Assembly: GCF_003937915.1 (NCBI RefSeq)
Contig: NZ_RHUM01000001.1
Span: 1 to 64,000 of the forward strand
Origin: Erwinia sp. 198
GTDB lineage: Bacteria > Pseudomonadota > Gammaproteobacteria > Enterobacterales > Enterobacteriaceae
Length of the DNA stretch: 64,000 nucleotides
Direction: 5' to 3'
Positions 21,517 to 33,396 of this stretch are shown here, one piece after another. The translations under genes and the position numbers were made by a program. The notes beneath the pieces were generated by a model, which worked only from the letters and a program-made list of their open reading frames with translations, had not been told where the DNA came from and did no database searches. The number at the start of each line of letters is the position of its first letter. The stretch's first letter is position 1.

Positions 21517-22110
21517 ATGATATCCCTTTACCTGGCCTCCGGTTCTCCCCGTCGTCGTGAATTACTTACGCAGCTTGGTCTGCGTTTTGCGCGTTTAAGC
21601 ACGCAGGTCGAAGAGCGGCAGCAGCCCGGCGAAATGGCGGAAGCCTACGTCCGGCGTCTGGCGCTGGAAAAAGCGCAGGCTGGCGTGGCGGTAGCGGAGC
21701 AGGATCTGCCGGTGCTGGGTGCCGATACCATCGTGGTGCTGAACAACGAAGTGCTGGAGAAACCGGCAGACGAGGCCGCCGCGGCCGCGATGCTGGCTAA
21801 ACTTTCCGGCCAGACGCATCAGGTGATGACCGCCGTCGCGCTGGCCGATCGGCAACGGCAGCTGGCGTGCATGGTGGTAACAGAAGTCACTTTCCGCCTG
21901 CTGAGCGAGGAAGACATTACGGCCTATATCGCCAGCGGCGAGCCGATGGATAAAGCCGGCGCCTATGGCATTCAGGGACTGGGCGGGAATTTTGTCAGAA
22001 AAATCAATGGAAGCTATCACGCAGTAGTGGGGCTGCCCCTGGTGGAAACGGCTGAGCTGCTGAGCCAGTTTCACGCGTTGCGTGAGGTAAGGGAACAAGA
22101 TGACGGCTGA
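21517..22110 (+). CDS. yhdE: nucleoside triphosphate pyrophosphatase YhdE (Maf family)
   Basis: House-cleaning hydrolase of dTTP, UTP and modified pyrimidine nucleotides. The 197-residue protein begins [16 protein letters not shown], the family signature, with an AAGGAAG ribosome-binding site in front; the frame continues upstream inside mreD, but without homology. VLGADTIV near residue 67 holds the catalytic Asp. The gene overlaps rng by 11 bases. Confidence 0.96.
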   Translation: MISLYLASGSPRRRELLTQLGLRFARLSTQVEERQQPGEMAEAYVRRLALEKAQAGVAVAEQDLPVLGADTIVVLNNEVLEKPADEAAAAAMLAKLSGQTHQVMTAVALADRQRQLACMVVTEVTFRLLSEEDITAYIASGEPMDKAGAYGIQGLGGNFVRKINGSYHAVVGLPLVETAELLSQFHALREVREQDDG

Positions 22111-23569
22111 ACTTCTGGTAAATATTACCCCTTCAGAAACGCGAGTCGCCTATATTGACGGCGGCATTCTGCAGGAAATTCATATTGAACGCGAAGCGCG
22201 CCGGGGCATTGTCGGCAATATCTATAAAGGCCGCGTCAGCCGGGTTCTGCCGGGCATGCAGGCTGCCTTTGTTGATATCGGTCTGGAAAAAGCTGCCTTT
22301 CTGCACGCTTCCGACATCATGCCGCATACCGAGTGCGTAGCGGGCGACGAGCGTAAAAACTTTTCCGTACGCGACATTTCCGAACTGGTTCGTCAGGGAC
22401 AGGATCTGATGGTGCAGGTGGTGAAAGATCCGCTGGGCACCAAAGGCGCGCGTCTCACCACCGATATCACGCTGCCTTCACGCTATCTGGTCTTTATGCC
22501 GGGCGCGTCGCACGTTGGCGTTTCGCAACGCATAGAAAGCGAAGCGGAGCGCGAGCGTCTTAAGTCCGTTGTGGCAGCCTACTGCGATGAGCTGGGCGGC
22601 TATATTATCCGCACCGCCGCCGAAGGCGTGGGCGAACAGGAGCTGGCTTCCGACGCCGCGTTTCTCAAACGCCTGTGGACTAAAGTCATCGAGCGCAAAA
22701 AGCGCAATAAAACCCGCTGTCGTCTTTATGGTGAAGTCGCGCTCTCACAGCGCATCCTGCGCGATTTCGCCGGGGCCGCCCTGGATCGTATCCGCATCGA
22801 TTCGCGTCAGACCTGGGAACATCTGGTGGAGTTCACCAGCGAATACATTCCTGAAATGACGGCAAAGCTGGAGCTGTACACCGGCAAGCAGCCAATTTTC
22901 GATCTGTTCGATGTGGAAAACGAAATCCAGCGCTCGCTGGATCGCAAGGTGGAGCTGAAATCCGGCGGCTATTTGATTATCGATCAAACCGAGGCGATGA
23001 CCACCATCGATATCAATACCGGCGCCTTTGTCGGCCATCGCAATCTGGATGAAACCATCTTTAACACCAACGTCGAGGCAACTCAGGCGATCGCCCGCCA
23101 GCTGCGTCTGCGCAACCTCGGCGGCATTATCATCATCGACTTTATCGATATGAATAACGAAGATCACCGCCGTCGCGTGCTGCACTCGCTGGAGCAGGCG
23201 CTGAGTAAGGATCGGGTTAAAACCGGCATCAATGGTTTCTCGCAGCTTGGGCTGGTAGAGATGACCCGTAAACGCACGCGGGAAAGCATTGAGCACGTGC
23301 TGTGTCATGACTGCCCGGTCTGCAAAGGGCGCGGCACGCTGAAAACCGTGGAAACCGTCTGCTATGAGATCATGCGCGAAATAGTCCGCGTTCATCACGC
23401 CTACGACTCAGACCGTTTTTTAGTTTACGTTTCGCCTGCGGTTGGCGAGGCGCTAAAAACCGACGAGTCCCATGCGCTGGCGGAAGTGGAGATATTCGTT
23501 GGCAAGCAGGTGAAAGTACAGATTGAACCGCTCTATACTCAGGAGCAGTTTGACGTGGTGATGATGTAA
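22100..23569 (+). CDS. rng: ribonuclease G
   Basis: Endoribonuclease related to the catalytic half of RNase E; it matures the 5' end of 16S rRNA and degrades some mRNAs. The 489-residue protein has an S1 domain (about 38-130, [21 protein letters not shown]), the 5' sensor region, the DNase I-like domain with the magnesium ligands near [18 protein letters not shown], and the Cys pair in [11 protein letters not shown] that coordinates the zinc link. It overlaps yhdE and is followed by yhdP. Confidence 0.98.
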   Translation: MTAELLVNITPSETRVAYIDGGILQEIHIEREARRGIVGNIYKGRVSRVLPGMQAAFVDIGLEKAAFLHASDIMPHTECVAGDERKNFSVRDISELVRQGQDLMVQVVKDPLGTKGARLTTDITLPSRYLVFMPGASHVGVSQRIESEAERERLKSVVAAYCDELGGYIIRTAAEGVGEQELASDAAFLKRLWTKVIERKKRNKTRCRLYGEVALSQRILRDFAGAALDRIRIDSRQTWEHLVEFTSEYIPEMTAKLELYTGKQPIFDLFDVENEIQRSLDRKVELKSGGYLIIDQTEAMTTIDINTGAFVGHRNLDETIFNTNVEATQAIARQLRLRNLGGIIIIDFIDMNNEDHRRRVLHSLEQALSKDRVKTGINGFSQLGLVEMTRKRTRESIEHVLCHDCPVCKGRGTLKTVETVCYEIMREIVRVHHAYDSDRFLVYVSPAVGEALKTDESHALAEVEIFVGKQVKVQIEPLYTQEQFDVVMM

Positions 23570-23662
23570 GCCATCGGCTATCCCGCTCAAAACAAAGCCA
23601 GCGCGCCCTACCGGGGTTAAATACAGTTATTGCCCGCAGTGACGGGCATCAAGGAGAGGTGT

Positions 23663-26600
23663 GTGAGGCAATTGCCGAGGATCTTGCTACTGACCGGCGC
23701 AATAATCGTCGTTATTATTGCGCTGATAGTCAGCGGCCTGCGTCTGGTGATGCCGCATATCAACAGCTGGCGCGCGCCGCTGCTGCAGCGCCTTTCCAGC
23801 GCTATCGACATGCCGGTAGAAGCCGCTTCCCTTAACGGCCGCTGGGAAAACTTCGGCCCCGTGCTGGAAATCAAAGCCCTGAATATCGGCCTGAAGGACG
23901 GCGGCTCGCTGAAGGTCGATCGCGTTTCGCTGGCCTTTGACGTCTGGCAATCTCTGCTGCATCTGCGCCCGCAGTTTCGCAATCTCGTCTTCTGGCGGCT
24001 GGATCTCGTCACCAATACGCCGCTCACCGCCGGCGACAGCGGCAAAGTAGAGCTCAAGCCAGGCCAGTTCAGCGATCTCTTCCTGCGTCAGTTTGACCAC
24101 TTCGATTTGCAACAAAGCCAGATCAGCTTTCTGACGCTTTCCGGACAGCGTGCCAGGCTGGATATGCCGCAGCTTACCTGGCTGAACGAAAAAAACCGTC
24201 ATCGTGCGGAAGGGCTGGTCAGCCTGTCCAGCTTCACCGGCCAGCATGGCGTGGTGCAGGTGCGTCTCGATCTAAGGGACACCAATGGCTATCTTGATAC
24301 CGGGCGTGCCTGGATGCAGGCGGACGATGTGGATGTCAAACCCTGGCTGGGCCAGTGGATGCAGGATAATACCACGCTGAAAAGCGCGCGCTTCTCGCTG
24401 GCTGGCTGGATGAGCCTTGAAAACGGCGAAATCCACAGCGGCGATGTCGTGTTAAAGAAAGGCGGCGCGGAATGGCAGGGCGAAAGCGAGGCGCACCATT
24501 TCACCGTGGATAACCTCGCCGCCCATATCAGCCGCGTGGAGCAGGGCTGGCGTGTCGAAATGCCGCAAACCAGCCTGCATACCGACGGCATAGCCTGGCC
24601 AAAAGGGCGGGTATCGCTGCTCTGGCTACCGCAACGCTCGTCCAGCCCGGAGGAGCTGCGCCTACGCGCCACCCATCTGGCGCTTGAGCGTATTGATGCG
24701 CTGCTGCCGCTGTTTTCCAAAGTGACGCCGACGCTGCTGACCAACTGGCGCACGCTGCAGCCGCACGGCGAAGTTCAGGCGCTGGCCGCCGATATTCCGT
24801 TACGGCAGCCGGAAAAAACCCGTTTCCAGGCCCGCTGGCAAAATCTGAGCTGGCAGCACTGGGAGCTGCTGCCGGGAATGCAGCACTTCAGCGGCTCGCT
24901 TACCGGCAGCGTCACGGACGGCAGGCTGGATTTCAGGCTGAAAAATGCCCTGCTGCCCGACGGCACCATGTTCCGCGCGCCGCTGCAAATCGCGCAGGCC
25001 AGCGGCGCCTTCAGCTGGCGAAGCGACGAGCAGGGCGTCACGCTGGCCGGACGGGATCTGGATGTGCAGGCGCGCTCGCTGTGGGCGAAGGGCGACTTCA
25101 CCTGGGCACAGGCCAAAGAGCAGGCGCCGCGGCTGGATATTCTGGCCGGCATTAACCTGACCGATGCGGCAGATGCCTGGCGCTATTTCCCGGAACCGCT
25201 GATGGGCACCAAACTGGTCGACTATCTCAGCGGCGCCATCAAAGGCGGACAGGTGCATAACGCCACGCTGCTGTTTGCAGGCAATCCCCAGCTTTTTCCC
25301 TTCAAACACAACGACGGCATGTTCCAGGTTTGGGTGCCGCTGCGCCAGGCAACCTATCGCTTCCAGCCCGGCTGGCCGGATCTGGAAAAGCTGGATATCA
25401 ACCTGAACTTTATCAACGACGGTCTGTTTATGAAGGCGGATCGGGCCATGCTGGGCAACGTACAGGGCAAAAACGTCGCCGCCGTTATTCCTGACTATAT
25501 GAAAGAAAAGCTGATTATCGACAGCGATATCAGCGGGGCGGGCACGGAAATCGGCCGCTACTTTAACCAGACGCCGCTGAAGCCAACGCTGGGCGCGGCG
25601 CTGGATGAGCTACAAATCGGCGGCGATGTAAGCGGTCGCTTACATTTAAATATCCCGCTGGACGGGCAGGAAGTTAAAGCCAGCGGCGATGTGGCTCTGC
25701 GTAATAATTCGCTGTTTATTAAACCGCTGGGCAGCACCATCAAACGGCTTAGCGGCCGCTTCACTTACGACAACGGCAATCTGCAAAGCGAGCCGCTGAC
25801 CGCCAGCTGGTTCGGACAGCCGATGAGCGTGACTTTCAATACGCAGGAAGGCGAAAAGCATTACGCTATCGGCGTCGATCTTAAAGGCGACTGGCAGCCG
25901 GGCAAAATCGACGCGGTGCCGAAGGCGCTGCGCGAAAAACTGAACGGCAACGCCAGCTGGCAAAGCGTGGTCGCCATTACGCTGCCGCACGGCGGAGGCG
26001 CAAACTATAAGGTTTCGCTGACCGGCGATTTGAAAAATGTAAGCAGTAACTTACCTTCGCCGCTGGATAAAGAGCGGAATGTGGCGATGCCGATCCGCGT
26101 CCAGGCGCAGGGCGATCTGTCGGCGTTTACGCTGCATGGCGCGGTAGGTGAAAAGCACCGTTTCAACAGCCGCTGGCTATTGGGGAAACAGCTACGCGTC
26201 GATCGCGGCATCTGGGAAAACGACGCCACGCAAACGCCGCCGCTGCCGGAAACGTCAGGCATGACGCTGAATCTGCCGCCGCTGGATGGTGAAGCCTGGC
26301 TGGGTTTGCTGGCGGGCGGCGCAGGCGCAGGCGGCGGACAGGCCAGGCTGCCGGGCGATATCACGCTGCGCACGCCGGCGCTGACGCTGGGCGGGCAGCG
26401 CTGGCACGATCTGGAGGCAACGCTGAGCCAGACGGTAGCGGGTGAAAATGTAGTGCAGGCTAAAGGTCGCGAGATTGACGGCAAGCTGGTAATGAGACAG
26501 CACGCGCCGTGGCTGGGCCAGCTCAGCTACCTCTATTACAATCCGCAGTGGGCTGCCGCCAGCGGCTCCACGCCGTTTTCCGGCGAGCAGGCCAGCGGAA

Positions 26601-27442
26601 TTGATTTCAGCAGCTGGCCCGCCGTAAACCTGAGCTGCAACGAATGCTGGCTGCGCGGCCAGCGCTTCGGCCGGATGGCGGCGGATCTCAGCCATACCCG
26701 CGATACCTTAAAGCTGCAAAACGGCCTGATCGATATCGGCGGCGCGAAACTGAAGGTGGCGGGCGAATGGGTCAACCAGCCGGGCGCGCAGCGCACGGCG
26801 CTGAAAGGCACACTCAGCGGTAAAAAAGTTGACGATGCCACCAGCTGGTTCGGCATGAATTCGCCGCTGCGGGACGCGCCGTTTAACATTGATTACGATC
26901 TTCACTGGCAGGCCGCGCCGTGGCAGCCGTCGGTGGCAACGCTGAGCGGCGTGCTGAAATCGCACATGGGCGCCGGACAGATTGCCGACGTGAATACCGG
27001 CCGCGCCGGTCAGCTGCTGCGGCTGGTCAGTTTTGATGCGCTGCTGCGCAAGCTGCGCCTCGACTTCACCGATACTTTCAGTCAGGGCTTCTATTTTGAT
27101 TCCATTAACGGCACCGCCTGGATTGAAAAGGGCGTGCTGCGTACCGATAACCTGCTGGTGGATGGCCTGGAAGCCGATATCGCCATGCAGGGCAAAATCG
27201 ACCTGGTGAAACGGCAAATCGATATGGAAGCGGTAGTCGCGCCGGAAATTTCCGCGACCGTCGGCGTCGCCGCCGCGTTCGCCGTTAATCCGGTGGTCGG
27301 CGCAGCGGTCTTTGCCGCCAGCAAGGCGCTGGCGCCGCTATGGAATAAAATCTCGGTGCTGCGCTACCATCTTTCCGGGCCGCTCGATAAGCCGCAAATT
27401 GACGAAGTGCTGCGCAAGCCGCGAGAAAAGAGCGCGAAGTGA
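23663..27442 (+). CDS. yhdP: AsmA-like envelope lipid transporter YhdP
   Basis: Large inner-membrane-anchored protein spanning the periplasm; with TamB and YdbH it moves phospholipids to the outer membrane. A GTG start ([12 protein letters not shown]) is chosen because AAGGAG lies 7 bases upstream and E. coli YhdP starts at the same place, giving 1259 residues. Visible are an N-terminal membrane helix (about 6-28), a long beta-rich AsmA/DUF3971 region and the C-terminal AsmA-like domain. It sits between rng and tldD on the same strand and is probably in one operon with them. Confidence 0.95.
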   Translation: MRQLPRILLLTGAIIVVIIALIVSGLRLVMPHINSWRAPLLQRLSSAIDMPVEAASLNGRWENFGPVLEIKALNIGLKDGGSLKVDRVSLAFDVWQSLLHLRPQFRNLVFWRLDLVTNTPLTAGDSGKVELKPGQFSDLFLRQFDHFDLQQSQISFLTLSGQRARLDMPQLTWLNEKNRHRAEGLVSLSSFTGQHGVVQVRLDLRDTNGYLDTGRAWMQADDVDVKPWLGQWMQDNTTLKSARFSLAGWMSLENGEIHSGDVVLKKGGAEWQGESEAHHFTVDNLAAHISRVEQGWRVEMPQTSLHTDGIAWPKGRVSLLWLPQRSSSPEELRLRATHLALERIDALLPLFSKVTPTLLTNWRTLQPHGEVQALAADIPLRQPEKTRFQARWQNLSWQHWELLPGMQHFSGSLTGSVTDGRLDFRLKNALLPDGTMFRAPLQIAQASGAFSWRSDEQGVTLAGRDLDVQARSLWAKGDFTWAQAKEQAPRLDILAGINLTDAADAWRYFPEPLMGTKLVDYLSGAIKGGQVHNATLLFAGNPQLFPFKHNDGMFQVWVPLRQATYRFQPGWPDLEKLDINLNFINDGLFMKADRAMLGNVQGKNVAAVIPDYMKEKLIIDSDISGAGTEIGRYFNQTPLKPTLGAALDELQIGGDVSGRLHLNIPLDGQEVKASGDVALRNNSLFIKPLGSTIKRLSGRFTYDNGNLQSEPLTASWFGQPMSVTFNTQEGEKHYAIGVDLKGDWQPGKIDAVPKALREKLNGNASWQSVVAITLPHGGGANYKVSLTGDLKNVSSNLPSPLDKERNVAMPIRVQAQGDLSAFTLHGAVGEKHRFNSRWLLGKQLRVDRGIWENDATQTPPLPETSGMTLNLPPLDGEAWLGLLAGGAGAGGGQARLPGDITLRTPALTLGGQRWHDLEATLSQTVAGENVVQAKGREIDGKLVMRQHAPWLGQLSYLYYNPQWAAASGSTPFSGEQASGIDFSSWPAVNLSCNECWLRGQRFGRMAADLSHTRDTLKLQNGLIDIGGAKLKVAGEWVNQPGAQRTALKGTLSGKKVDDATSWFGMNSPLRDAPFNIDYDLHWQAAPWQPSVATLSGVLKSHMGAGQIADVNTGRAGQLLRLVSFDALLRKLRLDFTDTFSQGFYFDSINGTAWIEKGVLRTDNLLVDGLEADIAMQGKIDLVKRQIDMEAVVAPEISATVGVAAAFAVNPVVGAAVFAASKALAPLWNKISVLRYHLSGPLDKPQIDEVLRKPREKSAK

Positions 27443-27524
27443 ATTTGACGTGACCGGGGAATTGCCTCAGGCTATAGAGATTACGACGCCAGCGGCGACT
27501 GGCTCCCAAACAGAGCGAGAATAC

Positions 27525-28970
27525 ATGAGTCTGAATCTGGTAAGTGAACAGTTACTAACTGCTAATAATATTAACCAACAGGATCTCTTTTCCCTTCTCG
27601 GTCAGCTCTCGGAACGCAAGCTGGACTACGCCGATCTCTATTTTCAGTCCGGCTACCACGAATCCTGGGTGCTGGAAGACAGGATTATCAAAGACGGCTC
27701 CTGGAACATCGATCAGGGCGTCGGCGTGCGCGCCATCAGCGGTGAAAAAACGGGCTTCGCCTATGCCGATCAGATCACGCTGAATGCGCTGACGCAAAGC
27801 GCCACGGCCGCACGCAGTATCGTGCGCGAACAGGGCAACGGCAAATCGCATACGCTGGGCGCGGTAATGAACCGCCCGCTTTACCCAACGGCCGATCCGC
27901 TGCAAAGCCTGACCCGTGAAGAAAAAATCGCGCTGCTGCATCGTGTGGATTCTGCGGCGCGTGCGGCGGACAAGCGCGTACAGGAAGTCAGCGCCAGCCT
28001 GAGCGGCGTTTACGAAATGGTGCTGGTTGCGGCTACCGACGGCACGCTGGCGGCCGACGTGCGCCCGCTGGTTCGCCTGTCGATAAGCGTGCAGGTTGAG
28101 GACAATGGCAAGCGCGAGCGTGGCTCCAGCGGCGGCGGCGGCCGTTTCGGCTATGAATTTTTCCTGGCCGACGAGTCCGGCGAAACCCGGGCGGAAGCCT
28201 GGGCGCGGGAAGCGGTGCGGATGGCGCTGGTCAACCTGAGCGCCGTCGCGGCGCCGGCGGGCAGTATTCCGGTGGTGCTGGGCGCAGGCTGGCCTGGCGT
28301 GCTGCTGCACGAGGCGGTTGGCCACGGTCTGGAAGGCGACTTTAACCGCCGCGGCACCTCGGTGTTCAGCGGTCAGATCGGCCAGAAAGTAGCGTCGGAT
28401 CTCTGTACGGTGGTCGATGACGGCACTATCGAAGGCCTGCGCGGTTCGCTGGCAGTGGATGACGAAGGCGTACCGGGCCAGTATAACGTACTGATCGAAA
28501 ACGGCGTGCTGAAAGGCTATATGCAGGACAAGCTGAACGCCCGCCTGATGGGCGTGAAGCCTACCGGCAACGGCCGCCGCGAATCCTATGCGCATCTGCC
28601 GATGCCACGCATGACCAACACCTATATGCTGGCGGGTAAGTCGACCCCGGAAGATATCATCGCCAGCGTGGAGTATGGTCTCTATGCGCCAAACTTCGGC
28701 GGCGGCCAGGTGGATATCACCTCCGGGAAATTTGTTTTCTCCACCTCGGAAGCCTATCTGATTGAGAACGGCAAAGTGACTAAGCCGGTGAAAGGCGCCA
28801 CGCTGATCGGTTCCGGTATTGAGGCGATGCAGCAAATCTCGATGGTAGGCAACGATCTTGCGCTGGATAAGGGCGTGGGCGTCTGCGGCAAAGAGGGGCA
28901 AAGCCTGCCGGTCGGCGTCGGACAGCCGACCCTGAAGCTGGATAAGCTGACCGTGGGCGGCACCGCCTGA
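27525..28970 (+). CDS. tldD: metalloprotease TldD
   Basis: Zinc metalloprotease that with TldE/PmbA processes modified peptides such as microcin B17 and degrades unfolded peptides. The start [15 protein letters not shown] gives 481 residues, identical in length to E. coli TldD; the frame extends upstream into yhdP without homology. The metal-binding motif HEAVGH is at residues 262-267, and the family motif [10 protein letters not shown] lies near residue 350. A terminator shared with aaeR follows. Confidence 0.98.
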   Translation: MSLNLVSEQLLTANNINQQDLFSLLGQLSERKLDYADLYFQSGYHESWVLEDRIIKDGSWNIDQGVGVRAISGEKTGFAYADQITLNALTQSATAARSIVREQGNGKSHTLGAVMNRPLYPTADPLQSLTREEKIALLHRVDSAARAADKRVQEVSASLSGVYEMVLVAATDGTLAADVRPLVRLSISVQVEDNGKRERGSSGGGGRFGYEFFLADESGETRAEAWAREAVRMALVNLSAVAAPAGSIPVVLGAGWPGVLLHEAVGHGLEGDFNRRGTSVFSGQIGQKVASDLCTVVDDGTIEGLRGSLAVDDEGVPGQYNVLIENGVLKGYMQDKLNARLMGVKPTGNGRRESYAHLPMPRMTNTYMLAGKSTPEDIIASVEYGLYAPNFGGGQVDITSGKFVFSTSEAYLIENGKVTKPVKGATLIGSGIEAMQQISMVGNDLALDKGVGVCGKEGQSLPVGVGQPTLKLDKLTVGGTA

Positions 28971-28986
28971 CGGATAGCGACCACGA

Positions 28987-29016
28987 AAAGGCGAGCCATA
29001 GCGGCTCGCCTTTTTT
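28987..29016. terminator. bidirectional terminator between tldD and aaeR
   Basis: AAAAGGCGAGCC ATAGC GGCTCGCCTTTTTT is an inverted repeat with A and T runs on its two sides, between two convergent genes. It can work on both strands. Confidence 0.92.
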
Positions 29017-29932
29017 ATTTCTGGCGGTACTCCTGATACACGTCCGCCACCTTATGAAAGTAATCCGTCAGGTAGTTGATACACACCTGTACCTTCAGCG
29101 GTAGCTTATCCTTCTGCGTATAAACCGCATAAACCGGCCGGGGATCGGACTGATAATGCGCAAACAGAATTTCGATTTTACCGGCGTTGATCTCATCGAT
29201 GATCCACATTAACGGCACGTAGGCGATGCCCGTTCCGGCCACCAGCCAGCGGATCAGCGTTTGCGAATCGTTGGTGGCGAAGCGCCCCTGCGGCGAAAGG
29301 CGAATGGCCAGACCTTCCGGCGACGTCAGCTCAAAATCGTTGTCGGGCCGCACGCTGTACTCCAGCCAGGAAAAGTTGCCGATATCCGAAGGCTTTTCCG
29401 GCGTGCCGTGCTGCGCCAGATAGCTTTTGGCGGCGCAGACCACCATCGGCATAGAGCCGAGGCGGCGAGAGAACAGGCTGGAATCGCGCAGCGCGCCAAC
29501 GCGGATCACCAGATCCAGCCCGTCGGCGATCAGGTCAGGCGCGGGAATGCCGGTCACCAGATTCACCGTCAGGCCCGGGTATTCTTTCAGCATCTCGGCG
29601 GTCATATTCGCCAGCACGTTCTGCGCCATGGTCGAAGAGCTGCCGATGCGCAGCGTGCCGATGGGCGTATTGTTGAAGGCATATAGCTGCTCGTGCACCT
29701 GCTGCGCTTCCGACATCATCCTGCGGCAGCCCTGAAAATAGATTTTTCCGGCTTCGGTCAGGCCCAGGCTACGGGTGCTGCGGTTCAGCAGCTTGACCTG
29801 TAGCTCATCCTCCAGCTTTGCCACGATCTGGCTGACGGCGGAAACGCTCATTTGCAGATGGTTGGCGGCAGCGGTAAAAGAGCCCAGCTCCACCACTCGC
29901 GCAAACACGGACATGCCCTTCATTCTTTCCAT
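29015..29932 (-). CDS. aaeR: LysR-family regulator AaeR
   Basis: Transcription regulator of the aaeXAB efflux operon, responding to aromatic carboxylic acids. The 305-residue protein has the LysR N-terminal winged helix-turn-helix (FTAAANHLQMSVSAVSQIVA, about 18-37) and a C-terminal effector domain. It matches E. coli AaeR closely and is transcribed divergently from aaeX; the 268-base gap between them should hold its operator. Confidence 0.95.
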   Translation of the reverse strand: MERMKGMSVFARVVELGSFTAAANHLQMSVSAVSQIVAKLEDELQVKLLNRSTRSLGLTEAGKIYFQGCRRMMSEAQQVHEQLYAFNNTPIGTLRIGSSSTMAQNVLANMTAEMLKEYPGLTVNLVTGIPAPDLIADGLDLVIRVGALRDSSLFSRRLGSMPMVVCAAKSYLAQHGTPEKPSDIGNFSWLEYSVRPDNDFELTSPEGLAIRLSPQGRFATNDSQTLIRWLVAGTGIAYVPLMWIIDEINAGKIEILFAHYQSDPRPVYAVYTQKDKLPLKVQVCINYLTDYFHKVADVYQEYRQK

Positions 29933-30200
29933 TATTAACTCTGGCTTAAAAGTGATTTAGATCACATTTGGTAGAAAACAGATAGTCAGCCGCGTTACTA
30001 TAGCATCGCCGGGTTACCATTCCGTAACTCAACTCGCCGAAATGCTGACGCCTGAATACGCTATTATTCATACAGCGCCGGTTTTTGATAAGACCGTCTG
30101 CGGTTAATCTGACATCATCATCCGTAGAGCAGCAGCCACCCTGTCCAGGGCGGCCGTTTTTTTGTGGCGGAGCGCCCGGTAAACCCGACAAGGATAAGAG

Positions 30201-30404
30201 ATGAGCGTGCTTCCGGTTATTGTGATATTTGGGCTCTCTTTCCCGCCCATATTTTTTGAGATTATCGTGTCATTGATGCTGTTCTGGCTGGTGCGTCGTT
30301 TGCTTACGCCCACCGGGATCTATGACCTGGTCTGGCATCCTGCGTTATTTAATACAGCACTCTACTGCTGCCTGTTCTACCTGGTTTCCCGATTGTTTGT
30401 CTGA
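30201..30404 (+). CDS. aaeX: small membrane protein AaeX
   Basis: A 67-residue protein with two membrane helices (about 5-30 and 45-65), nearly identical to E. coli AaeX ([33 protein letters not shown]). Its function is unknown. It always precedes aaeAB and is predicted to be co-transcribed; aaeA starts 7 bases downstream. Confidence 0.95.
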   Translation: MSVLPVIVIFGLSFPPIFFEIIVSLMLFWLVRRLLTPTGIYDLVWHPALFNTALYCCLFYLVSRLFV

Positions 30405-30411
30405 GGTCACA

Positions 30412-31344
30412 GTGAAAGCGTTAACAAGAAAAATTTCCCGGTTCGCCATCACCCTTATCCTGGTGGTGATTGCCGTTGTTGGTATTTTCCATGTCTGGGT
30501 CTACTACACAGAATCGCCGTGGACGCGTGACGCAAAATTCACGGCGGATGTGGTCGCTATCGCCCCAGACGTCAGCGGCCTGATCACCGACGTGCGCGTG
30601 CGGGATAACCAGCTGGTGAAAAAGGATCAGGTGCTGTTCGTGGTCGATCAGCCGCGCTATCAGCAGGCGCTGAACCAGGCGGAAGCGGACGTGGCCTATT
30701 ACCAGGCGCTGGTCAGTGAAAAACGCCGTGAGGCAGGCCGCCGCAATCAGCTTGGCGTCTCCGCTATGTCGCGTGAGGCTATCGAGCAGGCCAACAGCGA
30801 TTACCAAACCACGGAACACCAGCTGGCGAAAGCCGTCGCCACGCGCGATACCGCGAAGCTGGATCTGGAGCGTACCGTAGTCAAAGCGCCGGCGGACGGC
30901 TGGATCACTAACCTGAACGTCTATCGCGGCGAATTTATCACGCGCGGTTCCACCGCCGTGGCGCTGGTGCAGCAGCACACCTTCTACGTGCTGGCCTATA
31001 TGGAAGAAACCAAGCTGGAAGGCGTGCGTCCCGGCTATCGCGTTGAGATCACGCCGCTGGGCAGCAACCGTGTGCTGCAGGGCACCGTTGACAGCGTGGC
31101 CGCTGGCGTAACCAACAGCAGCAGCACCGTTGACAGCAAAGGTATGGCGACCATTGATTCCAACCTGGAATGGGTGCGCCTGGCGCAGCGCGTGCCGGTA
31201 CGTATTCATCTTGACCAGCAGCAAGGCAATCTCTATCCGGCCGGCACGACGGCAACCGTGATTGTGACGGGGGTTCAGGATCGTCAGCCGCACGAGATGT
31301 CGCCGGCGATGAAGCTGATGCACCGCCTGCGTGAGTTCGGCTAA
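30412..31344 (+). CDS. aaeA: p-hydroxybenzoic acid efflux, membrane fusion subunit
   Basis: Periplasmic adaptor (HlyD family) of the aromatic-acid efflux pump. The GTG start [13 protein letters not shown] gives 310 residues aligning with E. coli AaeA; the longer upstream frame overlaps aaeX without homology. Visible are one N-terminal membrane helix (about 12-32), the lipoyl-like segment [12 protein letters not shown], a helical hairpin (90-150), and the beta-barrel region. aaeB starts 5 bases after its stop. Confidence 0.96.
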   Translation: MKALTRKISRFAITLILVVIAVVGIFHVWVYYTESPWTRDAKFTADVVAIAPDVSGLITDVRVRDNQLVKKDQVLFVVDQPRYQQALNQAEADVAYYQALVSEKRREAGRRNQLGVSAMSREAIEQANSDYQTTEHQLAKAVATRDTAKLDLERTVVKAPADGWITNLNVYRGEFITRGSTAVALVQQHTFYVLAYMEETKLEGVRPGYRVEITPLGSNRVLQGTVDSVAAGVTNSSSTVDSKGMATIDSNLEWVRLAQRVPVRIHLDQQQGNLYPAGTTATVIVTGVQDRQPHEMSPAMKLMHRLREFG

Positions 31345-31349
31345 GCGCC

Positions 31350-33305
31350 ATGTGGTATCAACTGCGGTTTCCGATCAAGCTGACCTTCGCCATTTTGCTG
31401 GCGTTGCTGATCGGCTTTCACTTTAATCTGGAAACGCCGCGCTGGGCGGTGATGACCGCCTGTATCGTCGCGGGCGGCACGGCCTTTGCCGCAGGCGGCG
31501 ATCCTTTCTCCGGCGCGCTGCGCCATCGCGGCATGCTGCGCATTATTGGCACTTTTATCGGCTGCCTGGCCGCGTTGACGATTATGATCGCCACTATTCG
31601 CGCGCCGGTGGTGATGCTGCTGCTCTGCTGCCTGTGGGCCGGTTTCTGCGTCTGGCTTTCCTCTTTAATCAAAGTCGAAAACTCCTATGCGCTGGGTCTG
31701 GCTGGCTATACGGCGCTGATCATTGTGGTCAGCCTGGACGCCAACGGCTCGGTGCTGCTGGCGCCGCAGTTTGCCGTGGAACGCTGTAGCGAAATCATTA
31801 TCGGTATCGTCTGCGCCATTCTGGCCGACATGCTGTTTTCGCCGCGCTCGATCAAACAGGATATCGATCGGGTTATTGACGGGCTGCTGGTCGATCAGTA
31901 CAAGCTGATGCAGCTTTGCGTGGCACACGGCGACAAAGAAGAGGTCGATAAAGCCTGGACCGATCTGGTACGTCGCACCACCGCGCTGAACGGGATGCGT
32001 ACCCATCTGATGATGGAATCAGGCCACTGGCAGCGGGCGGAAAGGCGACTACGCGCGTTAAATACGCTGTCGCTGACGTTGATTACCCAGGCCTGCGAAA
32101 CCTTTCTGATCCAGAATACCCGTCAGGAATATGTGCCGCCGCAGTTTCATCTTTTCTTTGAAAAGCCGGTCGGGAACGTCGCCGATATCCATAAGCGCAT
32201 GAAAATTATGCGCCGCGTGATCACCGCCAGCGGCAGCAAAAACACGCCGGTCACCGTCAGCAACTGGGTCGGCGCGGCTTCACGCTATTTGCTGCTGCTG
32301 AAAGGCATAAAAACCAACGGCAGCATCAGCGGCATGGAAGAAGAAGTGCTGGATGGCGAGCCGGTGGTAAAAATGCGCTCGGCGGAAACGCGCCACGCGC
32401 TGATCAACGGCGTGCGCACGTTTGTCGCCACGGCGGTGGGTTCGCTGTTCTGGCTGTGGAGCGGTTGGACATCGGGCAGCGGCGCGATGGTGATGCTCGC
32501 AGTTATTACCGCGCTGGCGATGAGGATGCCGAACCCGCTGATGATGGCGAAGGATTTTCTGTACGGCATGATGGCGGCGATCCCCCTGGGGGCGCTCTAT
32601 TACATGGTGCTGATGCCCGCCACGCAGCAAAGTATGCTGCTGCTCTGTCTCTGCCTGGGCGTGATGGCCTTTATCGGCGGCATCCTTATTCAGCGTCGTC
32701 AGATCGGCACGCTGGGCGCGCTGGTTGGCACCATCAATATCCTGACGCTGGACAATCCCATGACCTTTAACGTCAGCGCCTTCCTGGATAACGCGCTCGG
32801 TCAGGCGATCGGCTGCTTCCTGGCGCTGCTGGTCATTCTACTTATTCGCGACACCTCAAAAGCGCGTACCGGACGTACGCTGCTGAACCGCTTTATGTAT
32901 TCTGCCGTGGCGGCCATGACCACCAATCAGGCCCGCCGTCGCGAGAACCATCTGCCAGCGCTGTACCAGCAGCTGTTTATGCTGCTGAATCTTTTTCCGG
33001 GCGATATCAACAAGTTTCGTATCGCGCTGACGCTGATTATCGGACATCAGCGCCTGCGCGATGCCGATATCCCGGTTAACAGCGATCTTTCTGCTTTCCA
33101 CAAGCAGCTGCGGCATACGGCGGATCGGGTTATTTCGGCAGGCAGCGACGCCAAACGACGCCACTACTTCGAGCGGCTGCTGGCGGAACTGGCTATCTAT
33201 CAGGAAAAGCTGGTGCATTACGAGGCGCCGCTAAGCGTCACGGAGCCCGTACAACGCCTGGCAAGCATGTTGAGAAAATACCAGACCACGCTGCTGCAAA
33301 TCTGA
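31350..33305 (+). CDS. aaeB: p-hydroxybenzoic acid efflux, inner membrane subunit
   Basis: Inner-membrane pump of the aromatic acid exporter family. The 651-residue protein has two blocks of membrane helices (about 10-155 and 355-490) separated by a soluble domain, the duplicated layout of this family. Last gene of aaeXAB. It relieves stress from hydroxylated aromatic acids, which are common in plant material. Confidence 0.96.
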   Translation: MWYQLRFPIKLTFAILLALLIGFHFNLETPRWAVMTACIVAGGTAFAAGGDPFSGALRHRGMLRIIGTFIGCLAALTIMIATIRAPVVMLLLCCLWAGFCVWLSSLIKVENSYALGLAGYTALIIVVSLDANGSVLLAPQFAVERCSEIIIGIVCAILADMLFSPRSIKQDIDRVIDGLLVDQYKLMQLCVAHGDKEEVDKAWTDLVRRTTALNGMRTHLMMESGHWQRAERRLRALNTLSLTLITQACETFLIQNTRQEYVPPQFHLFFEKPVGNVADIHKRMKIMRRVITASGSKNTPVTVSNWVGAASRYLLLLKGIKTNGSISGMEEEVLDGEPVVKMRSAETRHALINGVRTFVATAVGSLFWLWSGWTSGSGAMVMLAVITALAMRMPNPLMMAKDFLYGMMAAIPLGALYYMVLMPATQQSMLLLCLCLGVMAFIGGILIQRRQIGTLGALVGTINILTLDNPMTFNVSAFLDNALGQAIGCFLALLVILLIRDTSKARTGRTLLNRFMYSAVAAMTTNQARRRENHLPALYQQLFMLLNLFPGDINKFRIALTLIIGHQRLRDADIPVNSDLSAFHKQLRHTADRVISAGSDAKRRHYFERLLAELAIYQEKLVHYEAPLSVTEPVQRLASMLRKYQTTLLQI

Positions 33306-33396
33306 TTAAGAGATCTCCGCTTCTTACCCTTCTTGCGGCCTGTCATGCAGGCCGCCATCTATACTTATCCCAACGGCAATCCAATGGGAGAACAGT

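Noticed and set aside
27555-28901. Open frame of 448 codons opposite tldD
   Set aside because: Antisense to a full-length conserved gene; composition is typical of a shadow frame and no family is recognised.
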